Below are positions 17,186 to 25,911 of a stretch of 34,044 nucleotides of DNA, one piece after another (the stretch's first letter is position 1; each line of letters opens with the position of its first letter). Source of the DNA: Methylobacterium variabile (GTDB lineage: Bacteria > Pseudomonadota > Alphaproteobacteria > Rhizobiales > Beijerinckiaceae); the NCBI RefSeq assembly GCF_001043975.1, contig NZ_LABY01000101.1:1-34044 (forward strand). Reading direction: 5' to 3'. The notes under the pieces were generated by a model, which had not been told where the DNA came from, ran no database searches, and saw nothing but the letters and a program-made list of their open reading frames with translations. Position numbers and translations under genes: made by a program.

Positions 17186-17392
17186 TCACTGCACGCGCCG
17201 AAACAGGTCGGGCAGGTAGCGCTGCAGGGTCTCGTGCCCGTCGAACTTGACGTCGATGGTCGGGGCGCGGCCGTCCTGGCCGTGGATGCCGACGACCCGG
17301 CCCTTGGCGTGCCGCCAGATGCCCAGCACCTCGGCAAGGTCGAGCCGCTCGAACACCACCTCGTCGCCGCGCGTCATCGTCGCTGAAGCCAT
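17186..17392 (-). CDS. Small hypothetical protein coupled to serine acetyltransferase
   Basis: 68 residues: ATMTRGDEVVFERLDLAEVL, GIWRHAKGRVVGIHGQDGRA and PTIDVKFDGHETLQRYLPDL. The beta-rich GRVVGI-x(7)-PTIDVKFDG resembles a KOW/SH3-like barrel, as in short sulfur or nitrogen metabolism proteins such as NifZ, but I cannot assign a family. ATG 17392 with GGGGGAT upstream. Its stop overlaps a possible GTG start of the acetyltransferase, so the two are translated together. Probably a small accessory protein of cysteine or sulfur metabolism (inference). Confidence 0.65.
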   Translation of the reverse strand: MASATMTRGDEVVFERLDLAEVLGIWRHAKGRVVGIHGQDGRAPTIDVKFDGHETLQRYLPDLFRRVQ

Positions 17393-17831
17393 GGCGTGAT
17401 CCCCCGACGGTCGGTCCTGGCGCCCGCCCGCCCCGACGAGACCCGGACCTGCCGCAGCGGCCGGCCGGGAAGAACTTCCCCGAGAGCCCGGGAGCACGGG
17501 GAAGGTTGTGGTCGCGAATCGTGCGAACGGGAGCATTTGTTTCGGTAAGCTGCTGTAATTACTCGATAATCTACGATAGAACGGCGATGCGCAAGGCATG
17601 TTCCGCATCTTCCCTTCCGGCCGGCCGGGATGCTTGGCGCCGAGGTTCCAGTCGCGCATCCCGATGAGCCCACGGACCACCGTCCTCGCCGGCAGTGGCC
17701 TGATCGGCCTCTCGGCCGCGTCGGTCCTCCTCGTCGGCGGCCGCATCGCTGGCCCCGCCGGCCCGGCGTGGCGCACGGTCTCCTCCGCCGCGCCTTCACA
17801 GGCCCGATCGCACCTTGTACCGCGCGGGGCG
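17393..17831. promoter_or_regulatory. Divergent intergenic region, AT-rich promoter zone
   Basis: This lies between the leftward sulfur operon and the rightward permease. Bases 17535-17582 are strikingly AT-rich for this DNA (TGTAATTACTCGATAATC) and hold a CGATA-atcta-CGATA direct repeat, the natural place for the leftward operon promoter and its regulator. I see no gene here; open frames across it are chance. Confidence 0.4.
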
Positions 17832-17885
17832 GGAGGATCGAGGGAATCGGCGACTTTCCGCCGATCGGCCGCGGAGGATCGGCGG
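17832..17885. promoter_or_regulatory. Upstream activator sites for the sigma-54 promoter
   Basis: TTCCGCCGATC (17854-17864), 10 bases, GATCGGCGGAA (17875-17885): a perfect 11-10-11 inverted repeat. A third, near-identical half-site begins 42 bases before the last one (AGGATCGAGGGAATC, 17832-17846), four helical turns away. The repeat is centred about 116 bases before the predicted sigma-54 start, a typical enhancer distance. The DctD-like regulator encoded at 21680 is the obvious binder (inference). Confidence 0.65.
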
Positions 17886-17958
17886 AATCCCGCCGGTCCC
17901 GTCCCGGCACGGACCGGTCAATACGTTGATCTTAAAGGAACTATTGAGATCGTCCGGG

Positions 17959-17976
17959 TTGGCATTCCCGTTGCCA
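17959..17976 (+). promoter_or_regulatory. Sigma-54 (-24/-12) promoter of the permease gene
   Basis: TTGGCATTCCCGTTGCCA matches the sigma-54 consensus TTGGCAC-N5-TTGC, with GG and GC at the obligatory 10-base spacing. Transcription would start near 17986, giving a 110-nt leader before the ATG at 18097. A sigma-54 activator gene is encoded downstream in the same locus. Confidence 0.8.
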
Positions 17977-18096
17977 TTCCTCTCCCGCACGTCCCGTCGA
18001 CGTCGCCCGCACGAGGCCGAAAGGCCCCAGGGCGGCGGGGCGGGCCGATCGAAATCCCGCGCCCGCGGGAACACGCAAAGCTCAGGGAGAGCGTCC

Positions 18097-19428
18097 ATGA
18101 ACACGGCTGCACCCGCGGCACTCGGGATGACCCCGGCGCCCGCCGAGGCGACGGAGCGTCAGAAGATCAAGGCCATCGTCGCCGCCTCGTCCGGCAACCT
18201 GGTCGAGTGGTACGACTTCTACGCCTACGCCTTCACGTCGATCTACTTCGCCTCGTCCTTCTTCCCGAGCAGCAGCCCCACCGGCCAGCTGCTCGCCACC
18301 GCCGGCATCTTCGCGATGGGCTTCTTCATGCGGCCCCTCGGCGGCTGGATCTTCGGCTGGCTCGCCGACAAGCACGGCCGCAAGACCTCGATGCTGATCT
18401 CGGTCCTGCTGATGTGCGCCGGCTCGCTGATGATCGGCCTGCTGCCGACCTACGAGACGATCGGCGTGATGGCGCCGGTGCTGCTCCTGGTGGCGCGCCT
18501 CGCGCAGGGCCTCTCGGTCGGCGGCGAGTACGGCACCGCGGCGACCTACATGAGCGAGATCGCCGGGCCCGGCCGGCGCGGCTTCCTGTCGTCGTTCCAG
18601 TACGTCACCCTGATCGGCGGCCAGCTCCTCGCGGTCCTGGTCCTGTTCGCGCTCCAGCACGTCCTCACCGGTGAGGAGATGCGGGCCTGGGGCTGGCGCA
18701 TTCCGTTCCTGCTCGGCGCTGCCGGCGCGGTCGTGGCTTTGTTCCTGCGCGGCGGCCTGCAGGAGACGGTCTCCCACGACACCATGCAGCGCAAGGAGGC
18801 CGGCTCGCTGCGCGCGCTCCTGCAGCACAAGCGGGCGCTCTTGATCACGCTCGCCTTCACCATGGGCGGCTCGCTCTACTTCTACACGATGACCACCTAC
18901 ATGCAGAAGTTCCTGGTCAACACGGTGAAGCTCGACCTCAAGTCGGTCTCGACCGTGATGACCCTGGCGCTCGTGGTGTTCATGCTGCTCCAGCCGCTGT
19001 TCGGCGCCCTGTCGGACCGGATCGGGCGGCGCAACAACATGATCCTGTTCAGCGGGCTCGCCACGCTCGGGGCCGTGCCGCTACTGTCCTCGCTGTCGCT
19101 GGTCAGCAGCCCCTACGCGGCCTTCGGGCTGATCCTGACCGGTCTCGTGATCGCGACCTTCTACACCTCGATCAGCGGCGTGGTGAAGGCGGAGCTGTTT
19201 CCGGCCGAGGTTCGCGCGCTGGGCGTCGGCCTGCCCTACGCCATCGCCAACGCGCTGTTTGGCGGCACGGCGGAGTACGTGGCGCTCTCGTTCAAGTCCT
19301 ACGGCACCGAGACGCTGTTCTTCTGGTACGTGGCGGCCATGGCGGCGGTCGCTTTCGTGGCCTCGCTGTGGATGCCCGACACCCGCAAGTACGGCTACCT
19401 CGACGGAAACGGCCGGATGAGCGACTGA
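18097..19428 (+). CDS. kgtP: MFS metabolite:H+ symporter, KgtP (2-oxoglutarate permease)-like
   Basis: 443 residues with twelve expected membrane segments. Typical of the metabolite:H+ symporter branch: [40 protein letters not shown] (loop 2-3 motif), [20 protein letters not shown] and [10 protein letters not shown]. The second loop motif DRIGRRNN follows segment 8. This group imports 2-oxoglutarate, citrate, shikimate, proline/betaine and similar; the [17 protein letters not shown] pattern fits KgtP best. ATG 18097 follows GGGAGAG. It has its own sigma-54 promoter and is followed by a sensor kinase and a sigma-54 activator, like the 2-oxoglutarate systems of Pseudomonas (MifS/MifR with PcaT). 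Transport substrate is inferred. Confidence 0.85.
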   Translation: MNTAAPAALGMTPAPAEATERQKIKAIVAASSGNLVEWYDFYAYAFTSIYFASSFFPSSSPTGQLLATAGIFAMGFFMRPLGGWIFGWLADKHGRKTSMLISVLLMCAGSLMIGLLPTYETIGVMAPVLLLVARLAQGLSVGGEYGTAATYMSEIAGPGRRGFLSSFQYVTLIGGQLLAVLVLFALQHVLTGEEMRAWGWRIPFLLGAAGAVVALFLRGGLQETVSHDTMQRKEAGSLRALLQHKRALLITLAFTMGGSLYFYTMTTYMQKFLVNTVKLDLKSVSTVMTLALVVFMLLQPLFGALSDRIGRRNNMILFSGLATLGAVPLLSSLSLVSSPYAAFGLILTGLVIATFYTSISGVVKAELFPAEVRALGVGLPYAIANALFGGTAEYVALSFKSYGTETLFFWYVAAMAAVAFVASLWMPDTRKYGYLDGNGRMSD

Positions 19429-19438
19429 GGCGATCGCG

Positions 19439-19466
19439 CCGTGCCGTCGACGCGTCGGCGGCACGG
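19439..19466 (+). terminator. Hairpin after the permease gene
   Basis: CCGTGCCG (19439-19446) and CGGCACGG (19459-19466) pair perfectly around a 12-base loop, starting 10 bases after the permease stop. No T-run follows. It may partly terminate or protect the permease message before the kinase genes. Confidence 0.45.
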
Positions 19467-19587
19467 TGTCCCGTGCCGGCACTCCCTCGGGCTTGCCTGG
19501 CGCCTTCGGATGCGAAGGCGCTGCAGCTATGGCGGTGCGCGAAGAGCCGCCGCGGATCCGGCGCCGGGGTGCCGGGCCCGCCCGCGA

Positions 19588-19623
19588 GACGTGCGGGCGA
19601 GACTTGACGTGCGGGCGAGACTT
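19588..19623. repeat. Perfect 18-bp tandem duplication
   Basis: GACGTGCGGGCGAGACTT occurs twice in direct succession (19588-19605, 19606-19623), with part of a third copy after it. It lies in the gap before the kinase gene. The 18-base period keeps an open frame, but coding there is not supported. Confidence 0.8.
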
Positions 19624-19765
19624 GCGGGCCCCGCCGGTTCTGCGGCATGGCCGGAATTCGAGCCGCTCCAGCTACAGCGAGAGGTCCAGTGACCAGGGCA
19701 AACCGGGCCGGCCGCGCGAGGCGGCCCCATGGCGTTCGCGCCCGCAGCGCCGAGGGGCGCGTCCG

Positions 19766-21673
19766 GTGAGTGCGCCGGGCCGCGCCGCACGGCCGCGGCT
19801 CGCGCGGGCCCAGGCGCGGGCCCGGGCCCTGCTCGGCGGGGTCGGGGCCCGGCGCTGGTGGCTGGCGGCGGCGACGCTCGCGATCACGCTCGCCGCCTTC
19901 CTGCTGGCCCTCAGGGCCGGCCACGAGCAGCTGCGGCACGCCTCGCGCCAGCGCCTCGTGATCGCCGAGGCCGTGCTGCGCGCGGCGGTCGACCGCTACC
20001 GGTACCTGCCCACCGTGCTCGCCCTCGACACGCAGGTCCAGGCGCTCCTCGCCGACCTCGACGCGCCCGGCCGGGTCGCCGCCGTCGACGCCAAGTTCGA
20101 GGCGATCGCCCGGGCCTCGGACGTGGCGGAAATCTACCTGCTGGACGCGAAGGGCCTCACGCGGAGCGCGAGCAACTGGAACCAGCCGCTCACCTTCGTG
20201 GGCATGTCCTACGCCTACCGGCCCTACTTCCTCGACGCCCTGGCGGCCGGCACCTCCCGCTACTTCGGCATCGGCACCACCACGAGCCGGCCCGGCCTGT
20301 TCATCGGCAAGGCGGTGCCGTCGCCGGGCGGCGGGGTCGCGGGCGTCGTGGTCGTCAAGGTCGACCTGGAAGGCCTCCAGGGCGAGTGGCGCCGGGCCGG
20401 CGAGCAGATTCTCGTCTCCGACGCGGTCGGCGTCGTCTTCCTGGCGAGCGAGCCCGCCTGGAAGTACCGCCCGTTCCGCCCCCTCGCGGCGGCCGACACG
20501 GCCCGCATCCGCGCGGCCCGCCAGTACGGCGACAGCGACCTGCAGCCCCTCCTGGAGGACGACCGGGCCGACCTCGGCAGCACGGTCCGCCTGCCGGTGG
20601 GGGACCGCGCCGCGCGCGGGCTCGTCGAGCACGTCGCGATGCCGGATCTCGGCTGGACGCTCTGGTACGTCGCCCAGACCGGGCCCGCCCTGCGCCAGGC
20701 GCTCCTCGTCGCGCTCGCCGCCGGGGTCGCCTGCCTGGCGCTCGCCTTCGCCCTCGCCGCGGCGAGCCAGCGGCGGCGGCGGCTGCGCGGCGAGCAGGCC
20801 ATGCGCCGCGCCCTCGAGCGGCGCGTGGCGGAGCGGACCCGGGCCCTCGCGGAGCGGACCGACGCCCTCAGCGCCGCCAACGACCGACTGCGGGCCGAGA
20901 TCGCCGAGCGGGAGCGCGCCACCGCCGCGCTGCGGGCGACCCAGGACGAGCTCATCCATGCCGGCCGGCTCGCGGCGCTGGGCCAGATCTCGACCGCGAT
21001 CAACCACGAGATCAACCAGCCGCTCGCGGCGTTGCGCACCTTCCTCGCCAGCACGGCGGTGTTCCTGGAGCGGGGCGACACGGCGACCGTGAGCCGGAAT
21101 CTCGAGCGCATGACGCAGGTGACGCAGCGTATCTCCGAGATCATCCACCACCTCAAGGCCTTCGCCCGCAAGACCGGTTCCGGGCACCGGGAGACGGTGC
21201 GGCTCGCCGCCGCCGCCGAGGCCGTCCTCGACCTGCTCCGGGCCCGGATCCGTGCCGAGGGCGTCACGGTCGACTGCACGATCCCCTCCGATGCCCTGGT
21301 GCGGGCCGAGCCGGTGCGCCTGGAGCAGGTGCTCCTGAACCTGATGGTCAACGCCCTCGACGCGATGCGCGAGGCCCCCGAGCGCCGGCTCGAGTTGACC
21401 GCGACGCGGGAAACGGATTCCAGGGAAACGGCTTCCGGCGACGCGAACGCCACTTGGCGCCTCTGCGTCGCAGACAGCGGGAGCGGGATCCCCGAGGAGC
21501 ACATGCCGCACGTCTTCGATCCCTTCTTCACCACCAAGGCGGCGGGCGAGGGCCTGGGGCTCGGCCTGTCGCTGTCCTCGCTGATCGTGCGCGATCTCGA
21601 CGGCAGCCTCTCCGCCGCCAACGGCGCGCGCGGCGCCGTCCTGTCCCTCGTCCTGCCGGCGGCGGAGGCCTGA
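19766..21673 (+). CDS. DctB-like membrane sensor histidine kinase
   Basis: About 635 residues from GTG 19766; the frame is open far upstream, but only here does a basic N-terminus lead straight into the first membrane helix (WWLAAATLAITLAAFLLALR, 31-50). A periplasmic double-PAS-like sensor with MSYAYRPYFLDALAAGTSRY and GIGTTTSRPGLFIGKAV follows, as in DctB. The second membrane helix (LLVALAAGVACLALAFALAA) is followed by a coiled coil, the H-box GQISTAINHEINQPLAALRT, N-box NLMVNALDAM, DSGSGIPEEH and GEGLGLGLSLS. It senses a small organic acid outside the membrane and phosphorylates the regulator encoded 6 bases downstream. Ligand probably that of the adjacent permease. Confidence 0.88.
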   Translation: MSAPGRAARPRLARAQARARALLGGVGARRWWLAAATLAITLAAFLLALRAGHEQLRHASRQRLVIAEAVLRAAVDRYRYLPTVLALDTQVQALLADLDAPGRVAAVDAKFEAIARASDVAEIYLLDAKGLTRSASNWNQPLTFVGMSYAYRPYFLDALAAGTSRYFGIGTTTSRPGLFIGKAVPSPGGGVAGVVVVKVDLEGLQGEWRRAGEQILVSDAVGVVFLASEPAWKYRPFRPLAAADTARIRAARQYGDSDLQPLLEDDRADLGSTVRLPVGDRAARGLVEHVAMPDLGWTLWYVAQTGPALRQALLVALAAGVACLALAFALAAASQRRRRLRGEQAMRRALERRVAERTRALAERTDALSAANDRLRAEIAERERATAALRATQDELIHAGRLAALGQISTAINHEINQPLAALRTFLASTAVFLERGDTATVSRNLERMTQVTQRISEIIHHLKAFARKTGSGHRETVRLAAAAEAVLDLLRARIRAEGVTVDCTIPSDALVRAEPVRLEQVLLNLMVNALDAMREAPERRLELTATRETDSRETASGDANATWRLCVADSGSGIPEEHMPHVFDPFFTTKAAGEGLGLGLSLSSLIVRDLDGSLSAANGARGAVLSLVLPAAEA

Positions 21674-21679
21674 GCCGCC

Positions 21680-23029
21680 ATGGCCGCACGGGTGTCCCGG
21701 GTCCTGTTCGTCGACGACGAGGAGACGGTGCGCGAGGCGCTGCAGCAGTGGCTGACCCTCGCCGACTACGCCGTCACGACCTTCGACGCGCCCGAGGCGG
21801 CCCTCGCCGAGATCGACGAGACCTTCCCGGGCATCCTCGTCAGCGACGTGCGCATGCCGCGGGTCGACGGCCTCGAGGTGCTCGAGCGGGCGCTGGCCCG
21901 GGACCCGGAGCTGCCGGTCCTGCTCGTCACCGGCCACGGCGACGTGCCGATGGCGGTCGAGGCGATGCGGCGCGGCGCCTACGACTTCATCGAGAAGCCC
22001 TTCGCGCCCGAGCGCCTCGTCGACGCGATCGGCCGCGCCTGCGAGAAGCGGCACCTGACCTTGCGGATCCGCAGCCTCCACGCGGCCACGGATGCCCGCG
22101 GCATCGAGAGCCGCCTGATCGGCACCTCGCGGGCGATGGAGACCCTGCGGCGCGAGGTGCTCGACCTCGCCGCGACCCCGGTCAACGTCGTCATCAACGG
22201 CGAGACCGGCTCCGGCAAGGAGCTGGTGGCGCAGTGCCTGCACGCCTTCTCGGGCCGACGCGACGCCCGATTCGTCGCCGTCAATTGCGGCGCCATCCCC
22301 GACACGATGGTCGAGAGCGAGCTGTTCGGCTACGAGGCCGGTGCGTTCACGGGGGCGGTCAAGCGCCGGGTCGGCAAGCTGGAATACGCCCACCGCGGCA
22401 CGCTCTTCCTCGACGAGATCGAGGCGATGCCGCTGCTCGGCCAGGTGAAGCTCCTGCGCGTGCTGCAGGAGCGGCGCGTGGAGCGCCTCGGGTCGAACGA
22501 GGCGGTGGCGGCCGACCTGCGCACGCTCTGCGCCAGCAAGGTCGACCTGCGCGCGCAGGTCGAGGCCGGGCTGTTCCGCGCCGACCTCTACTATCGCCTC
22601 GGCGTCGCGGAGCTGCGCATCCCGCCGCTGCGCGAGCGCCGGGAGGACATCCCGCTGCTGTTCGAGCACTTCGCCAGCCTCGCCGCGGAGGCGCACGGCC
22701 GGGCGATGCGGCCCCTCGGCGCCCGGCTCGTCCAGGACCTCGTCGAGCAGCCCTGGCCCGGCAACGTGCGGGAGCTGCGCAACGCGGCCGAGCGCTACGC
22801 CTTCGGCCTCGACCGGCACGGCGCGGCGCCAGAGCCCGAGCCCGAGGGCAGCGGGCCGCTCTCCCTGGCGAACCAGGTCGAGGCCTTCGAGCGGGACCTG
22901 ATCCGCCAGGCGCTGCAGCGGACGCAGGGCAACATCGCCGAGGTCATGCGCCTCCTCGACCTGCCCCGCCGCACCCTGAACGAGAAGATGCAGCGCTACG
23001 GCCTGAGCCGCGGCGACTTCGTCGGCTGA
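21680..23029 (+). CDS. DctD-like sigma-54-dependent response regulator
   Basis: 449 residues in three domains. Receiver (1-125): VLFVDDEE, phospho-acceptor Asp56 in [23 protein letters not shown]+ activator (about 145-375): Walker A GETGSGKE, the sigma-54 contact loop as [14 protein letters not shown], Walker [11 protein letters not shown], then [20 protein letters not shown]. Fis-type helix-turn-helix at the C-terminus: [20 protein letters not shown]. All motifs needed for ATP-driven opening of sigma-54 promoters are present. Start ATG 21680 lies 6 bases after the kinase stop. It most likely binds the inverted repeat at 17854-17885 and fires the sigma-54 promoter of the permease gene. Confidence 0.92.
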   Translation: MAARVSRVLFVDDEETVREALQQWLTLADYAVTTFDAPEAALAEIDETFPGILVSDVRMPRVDGLEVLERALARDPELPVLLVTGHGDVPMAVEAMRRGAYDFIEKPFAPERLVDAIGRACEKRHLTLRIRSLHAATDARGIESRLIGTSRAMETLRREVLDLAATPVNVVINGETGSGKELVAQCLHAFSGRRDARFVAVNCGAIPDTMVESELFGYEAGAFTGAVKRRVGKLEYAHRGTLFLDEIEAMPLLGQVKLLRVLQERRVERLGSNEAVAADLRTLCASKVDLRAQVEAGLFRADLYYRLGVAELRIPPLRERREDIPLLFEHFASLAAEAHGRAMRPLGARLVQDLVEQPWPGNVRELRNAAERYAFGLDRHGAAPEPEPEGSGPLSLANQVEAFERDLIRQALQRTQGNIAEVMRLLDLPRRTLNEKMQRYGLSRGDFVG

Positions 23030-23051
23030 GCGGGGGCGGTCCGCTCCGGTC

Positions 23052-23165
23052 TCAAGCCACCGTGAGGACGATCTTGCCGCGGATGTGCCCGCGTGCGGCC
23101 CGCTCGTGCGCCCGCCGGGCCCCCGCGAGCGGGTACGTGCTGTCGACAGCGACGCGGACCGCACC
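23052..23165 (-). pseudogene. C-terminal remnant of a quinone oxidoreductase/alcohol dehydrogenase
   Basis: A minus-strand frame ending at 23052 reads VAVDSTYPLAGARRAHERAA then RGHIRGKIVLTVA. This is the conserved end of zinc-independent NADPH:quinone reductases (…D-x-x-YPL-x-A-x-x-AH-x(6)-H-x-GKIVL-x-V). Upstream the frame runs into unrelated sequence and then the next gene, with no dehydrogenase body. It is the last 37 codons or so of a lost gene, left after a deletion or rearrangement whose edge lies near 23165. Confidence 0.6.
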
Positions 23166-23242
23166 CGTGTCTCGCCCGGCTGCCCTCGTGCCGTCCGGGG
23201 ACCGGCATTCCCGGCCGGTCCGCGACCGGTCGCGGGGCCCGG

Positions 23243-24412
23243 TCACGCCGCGATGACGTGGGGCAGGAAGCGGGCCCGGTCCGTGGTGATGAGGCCGTCG
23301 CCCTCGCGCAGGCAGAGGCCGGCGGGGGCATCGCCGACGATCCAGCTGCCGACGAGGGCGTGGTGCCCGTCGAAGCGGGGCAGGGCGGCGAGGCCCTGGC
23401 GCACGTAACCCTCGGCACCGTAGGGACCCTCGCCCTGCGCCGCCACGGCGCCGTCGCGCACGATCAGGACGTTGGCGCCCTCCCGCGCGTAGAGCGGCTT
23501 CTTGACGAAGCTCGGGCCGAGCGCCGCCTTGGCCGGATCCTCCTCGAAGAAGGTCGGCAGGAGGTTCGGGTGGCCCGGCTCCATCGCCCAGAGATGGGCC
23601 AGCATGCCCTTGTTCGAGAGGACCGCCTTCCAGGGCGGCTCCAGGAAGCGGGTGGGCGAGGCGCCGACCGCCCGGCCGAACGGGTCGGCGAACATCCACT
23701 CCCAGGGATAGAGCTTGAACAGGGTCCCGATCAGGCGCCCGGCCTCGTCCACGAACCGTCCTCGCGCGTCGAGCCCGATCGCCTCGACCGGCAGGAAGGG
23801 CGCGGCGAGGCCGGCCTGGAGCGCGCAATCCTGCAGGTAGGCGACGGTGCCGCGGTCCTCCGGCGCGTCGGAAAAGCTCGCGAAGGCGATGCCGGGGGTG
23901 GCGCCCTCTGCGCCGAGTTCGGCGAAGCGCGCGATGAGCCGCTCGTGCAGGGCGTTGAACTGGTCGGACCCGGGCGGCAGGCGGCCGCTCACCAGCCCGT
24001 CCTCGAGCCAGAGCCACTGGAACACCGCGCTCTCGTAGAGCGCGGTCGGCGTGTCGGCGTTGTACTCGAGGAGCTTCGCCGGCCCGGTGCCGCCGTAGCT
24101 GAGGTCGAGGCGCCCGTAGAGGCTGGGGTCGCGCCGCCGCCAGCTCGCCCGGATCGCGTCCCAGGCGTGCTCGGGGATCTTCAGGGAGGCGAGGATCTCG
24201 CCGTCCGCGACCGCCCGGTCGACGAAGGCGAGGCAGAGCGCGTGCAGCGCGCGGCTCGGCTCCTCGATGTCCTCCTCGATCTCCGCCAGGCTGAAGGCGT
24301 AGTAGGCGCTCTCGTCCCAGTAGGGCGCCCCGTCGAAGGTGTGGAAGTGGAAGCCGGCCCGCGCCGCGTGCTCCCGCCAGTCCGGCCGCTCGGGGATGGG
24401 GACGCGGCGCAT
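23243..24412 (-). CDS. ygiC: Glutathionylspermidine-synthase-like ATP-grasp protein (YgiC/YjfC family)
   Basis: 389 residues. The N-terminus (RVPIPERPDWREHAARAGF, HTFDGAPYWDESAYYAFSL) and the core YGRLDLSYGGTGPAKLLEYN, ADTPTALYESAVFQWLWLED, FKLYPWEWMF, FVKKPLYAREGANVLIV and GSWIVGDAPAGLCLRE are the family signature. These ATP-grasp proteins are related to the synthetase domain of glutathionylspermidine synthase, which forms an amide between glutathione and a polyamine. The natural substrate of YgiC/YjfC is not settled; the genes are linked with envelope functions in enterics. The ATG shares one base with the upstream stop (TGATG), so it is translationally coupled to the DUF1190 gene. Confidence 0.9.
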   Translation of the reverse strand: MRRVPIPERPDWREHAARAGFHFHTFDGAPYWDESAYYAFSLAEIEEDIEEPSRALHALCLAFVDRAVADGEILASLKIPEHAWDAIRASWRRRDPSLYGRLDLSYGGTGPAKLLEYNADTPTALYESAVFQWLWLEDGLVSGRLPPGSDQFNALHERLIARFAELGAEGATPGIAFASFSDAPEDRGTVAYLQDCALQAGLAAPFLPVEAIGLDARGRFVDEAGRLIGTLFKLYPWEWMFADPFGRAVGASPTRFLEPPWKAVLSNKGMLAHLWAMEPGHPNLLPTFFEEDPAKAALGPSFVKKPLYAREGANVLIVRDGAVAAQGEGPYGAEGYVRQGLAALPRFDGHHALVGSWIVGDAPAGLCLREGDGLITTDRARFLPHVIAA

Positions 24413-25074
24413 CAGCCGCCCCCGCCCGCGTGCCCGCCCGAGGCCATCGTCGACCGCCCGGTCCCGCCGAAGCCGCCGCGGCTGACCGTGCGCGGGGTGG
24501 TGGCCACGGTGCGGGCGATCGTGGCCGCGACGTGGACGCCCGAGCCGCTGCCGACATAGGCGACCCGGCCGCCGGAGGCGGTGCAGTAGCCGCCCGCATG
24601 CCCGCCCCCGGAGGCCGCCTGGCCGGGCTCCTCCTCCTCCGGGGCGTGCGGGTAGAGCGGCTGGACCGGCACGGCCTGCTCGTCCGTCCGCCCCATCATG
24701 AAGGCGGCCATCACCGGCAGGGTGCGGCCGGCCGCCGCCTCCGTCACCGTGGCGCCCGGGACGCAGCCGCCGCGCCCGTGGTGGCGCTGGCAATCGGCCT
24801 CCGTCTCGTAGCGCGGCGCGGTCGCGGCGTAGGCCGACTGCGCGTCCTTGGCGGCCGCGATGCGGGCCTCCGCGCTGCGCACCTGCTGGGCGATGCAGGC
24901 GCCGAGCGACCCGTAGACGAGCATCTCCTCCTCCCGCTGGGAGGAATCGAGGCGGCCAAGCGCCAGGGCGGCAGCGCCCGCCCCGGCGACGAGCACCAGG
25001 GAGACGGTCGCCGAGCGCTTGGAGAACCGGGCAGGCCTCGCGGAGGGTTCGGGCGCGGGCGCGACGTCACTCAT
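24412..25074 (-). CDS. ygiB: DUF1190 protein (YgiB/YjfM-like), exported or membrane-anchored
   Basis: 220 residues. A basic stretch RFSKRSATVSLVLVAGAGAA makes an N-terminal membrane or signal segment without a lipobox Cys. The mature part has DAQSAYAATAPRYETEADCQ with three Cys, as in DUF1190 proteins, then an acidic Pro-rich linker and a Gly/Ser-rich C-terminus (GGFGGTGRSTMASGGHAGGG). The family sits with ygiC in enterics. ATG 25074 has GAGG at proper distance. It lies 22 bases downstream of the DUF350 gene and overlaps ygiC by one base. Function unknown; envelope location likely. Confidence 0.82.
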   Translation of the reverse strand: MSDVAPAPEPSARPARFSKRSATVSLVLVAGAGAAALALGRLDSSQREEEMLVYGSLGACIAQQVRSAEARIAAAKDAQSAYAATAPRYETEADCQRHHGRGGCVPGATVTEAAAGRTLPVMAAFMMGRTDEQAVPVQPLYPHAPEEEEPGQAASGGGHAGGYCTASGGRVAYVGSGSGVHVAATIARTVATTPRTVSRGGFGGTGRSTMASGGHAGGGG

Positions 25075-25096
25075 GACACCTCGGTCGGTTGGCACC

Positions 25097-25495
25097 TCAG
25101 TAGGTCATCGAGGCGGCGTTCAGGACGCCCCCGGCGAGCGAGGCGGCCCCGAGCAGGAGGGCGGCCGCCGCCCGGTCGTCCTCGATCCGCCGCGACAGGT
25201 CCGGCACCGCGAGGCGGACGAGCCAGTAGATCGCGATCTGAACCACGAGGGCGACGAGGCCCCAGACCAGGCAGTCGAGCACGGAGCGCGCGTTGTAGAT
25301 CGCCACCGCGAGCGGCAGGGTGAAGCCGAGCAGGCTGCCGCCGAGGGCGACCGCCGCGGCCGTCACGTCCCGGCGGATCAGCGCGAGCTCGTTGTGGGCC
25401 GTGGCGAGCGTGTAGGTCAGCAGGTAGAGGCCGGTCAGCCCCGCGGCCGTGCCGAGATAGAGCAGGAAATCGGGCAGCCCCGCGATCGATGTCAT
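25097..25495 (-). CDS. yjfL: DUF350 membrane protein (YjfL-like)
   Basis: 132 residues with four membrane helices: FLLYLGTAAGLTGLYLLTYT, AALGGSLLGFTLPLAVAIYN-like second helix, CLVWGLVALVVQIAIYWLVR, and AAAALLLGAASLAGGVLNAA. The HNELALIRRDVTAAAVALGG loop and GFTLPLA-AI-N-R-S are DUF350 landmarks. First gene of a three-gene leftward operon (DUF350, DUF1190, ATP-grasp). Molecular role unknown; the conserved trio suggests an envelope process. Confidence 0.85.
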   Translation of the reverse strand: MTSIAGLPDFLLYLGTAAGLTGLYLLTYTLATAHNELALIRRDVTAAAVALGGSLLGFTLPLAVAIYNARSVLDCLVWGLVALVVQIAIYWLVRLAVPDLSRRIEDDRAAAALLLGAASLAGGVLNAASMTY

Positions 25496-25911
25496 CGCAC
25501 CGGGAGCGCGGTCAGAGTATCGTTCGGGTCAATCCCGGAGGTGGATCTGACGTCAATCGGTGCGTGATGCAAGGCGAAAACGGCGTCCTTCTGGTCGATC
25601 TTCGGCTGGCGAGTTCACGCGATTATTCGCGCTGCGTCAACCTTGCTTGTCGCACGAAATCATCTAGGCTTTCCCGCCGCCGCGTCGATCGACGAGTGCC
25701 CGGGCCGCGCGCTACACGATTTGAACGATTCAGAATCTTGCTTGATCCACCCACCCGTCCGGCGTGCGGCGACGCGCCGTCCCGGCGGACGTGGTCGGCC
25801 CGCCCGGCGCGAAAAGAGGGTCTGGGCGTCCCACGGAGATCCGGGAGCCGGCCCGTGCCGGCCTCCGGTCAGGGCCCGCGCGGCCGGGCCACCGCCATAC
25901 GGAGCTTACGC
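25496..25911. promoter_or_regulatory. Divergent intergenic region with a candidate rightward promoter
   Basis: A 416-base gap between the leftward DUF350 operon and the rightward membrane-protein gene, AT-richer from about 25600 to 25745. TTGCTT, 16 bases, TAGGCT (about 25643-25670) could be a sigma-70 promoter for the rightward gene. A GATTC-A-GAATC palindrome lies near 25729-25739. No gene seen. Confidence 0.35.

Noticed and set aside
17597..18096. Plus-strand frame reading toward the permease as an N-terminal extension
   Set aside because: It would include the sigma-54 promoter and enhancer repeats, and the permease has a good ribosome-binding site at ATG 18097.
19498..19513. Second sigma-54 promoter before the sensor kinase (TGGCGCCTTCGGATGC)
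   Set aside because: GG and GC are 11 bases apart instead of the required 10, and the TTGC part is missing.
19292..23164. Very long minus-strand open frame of about 1290 codons
   Set aside because: It is a GC-rich shadow of the permease, kinase and regulator genes, with no domain and strongly biased composition.
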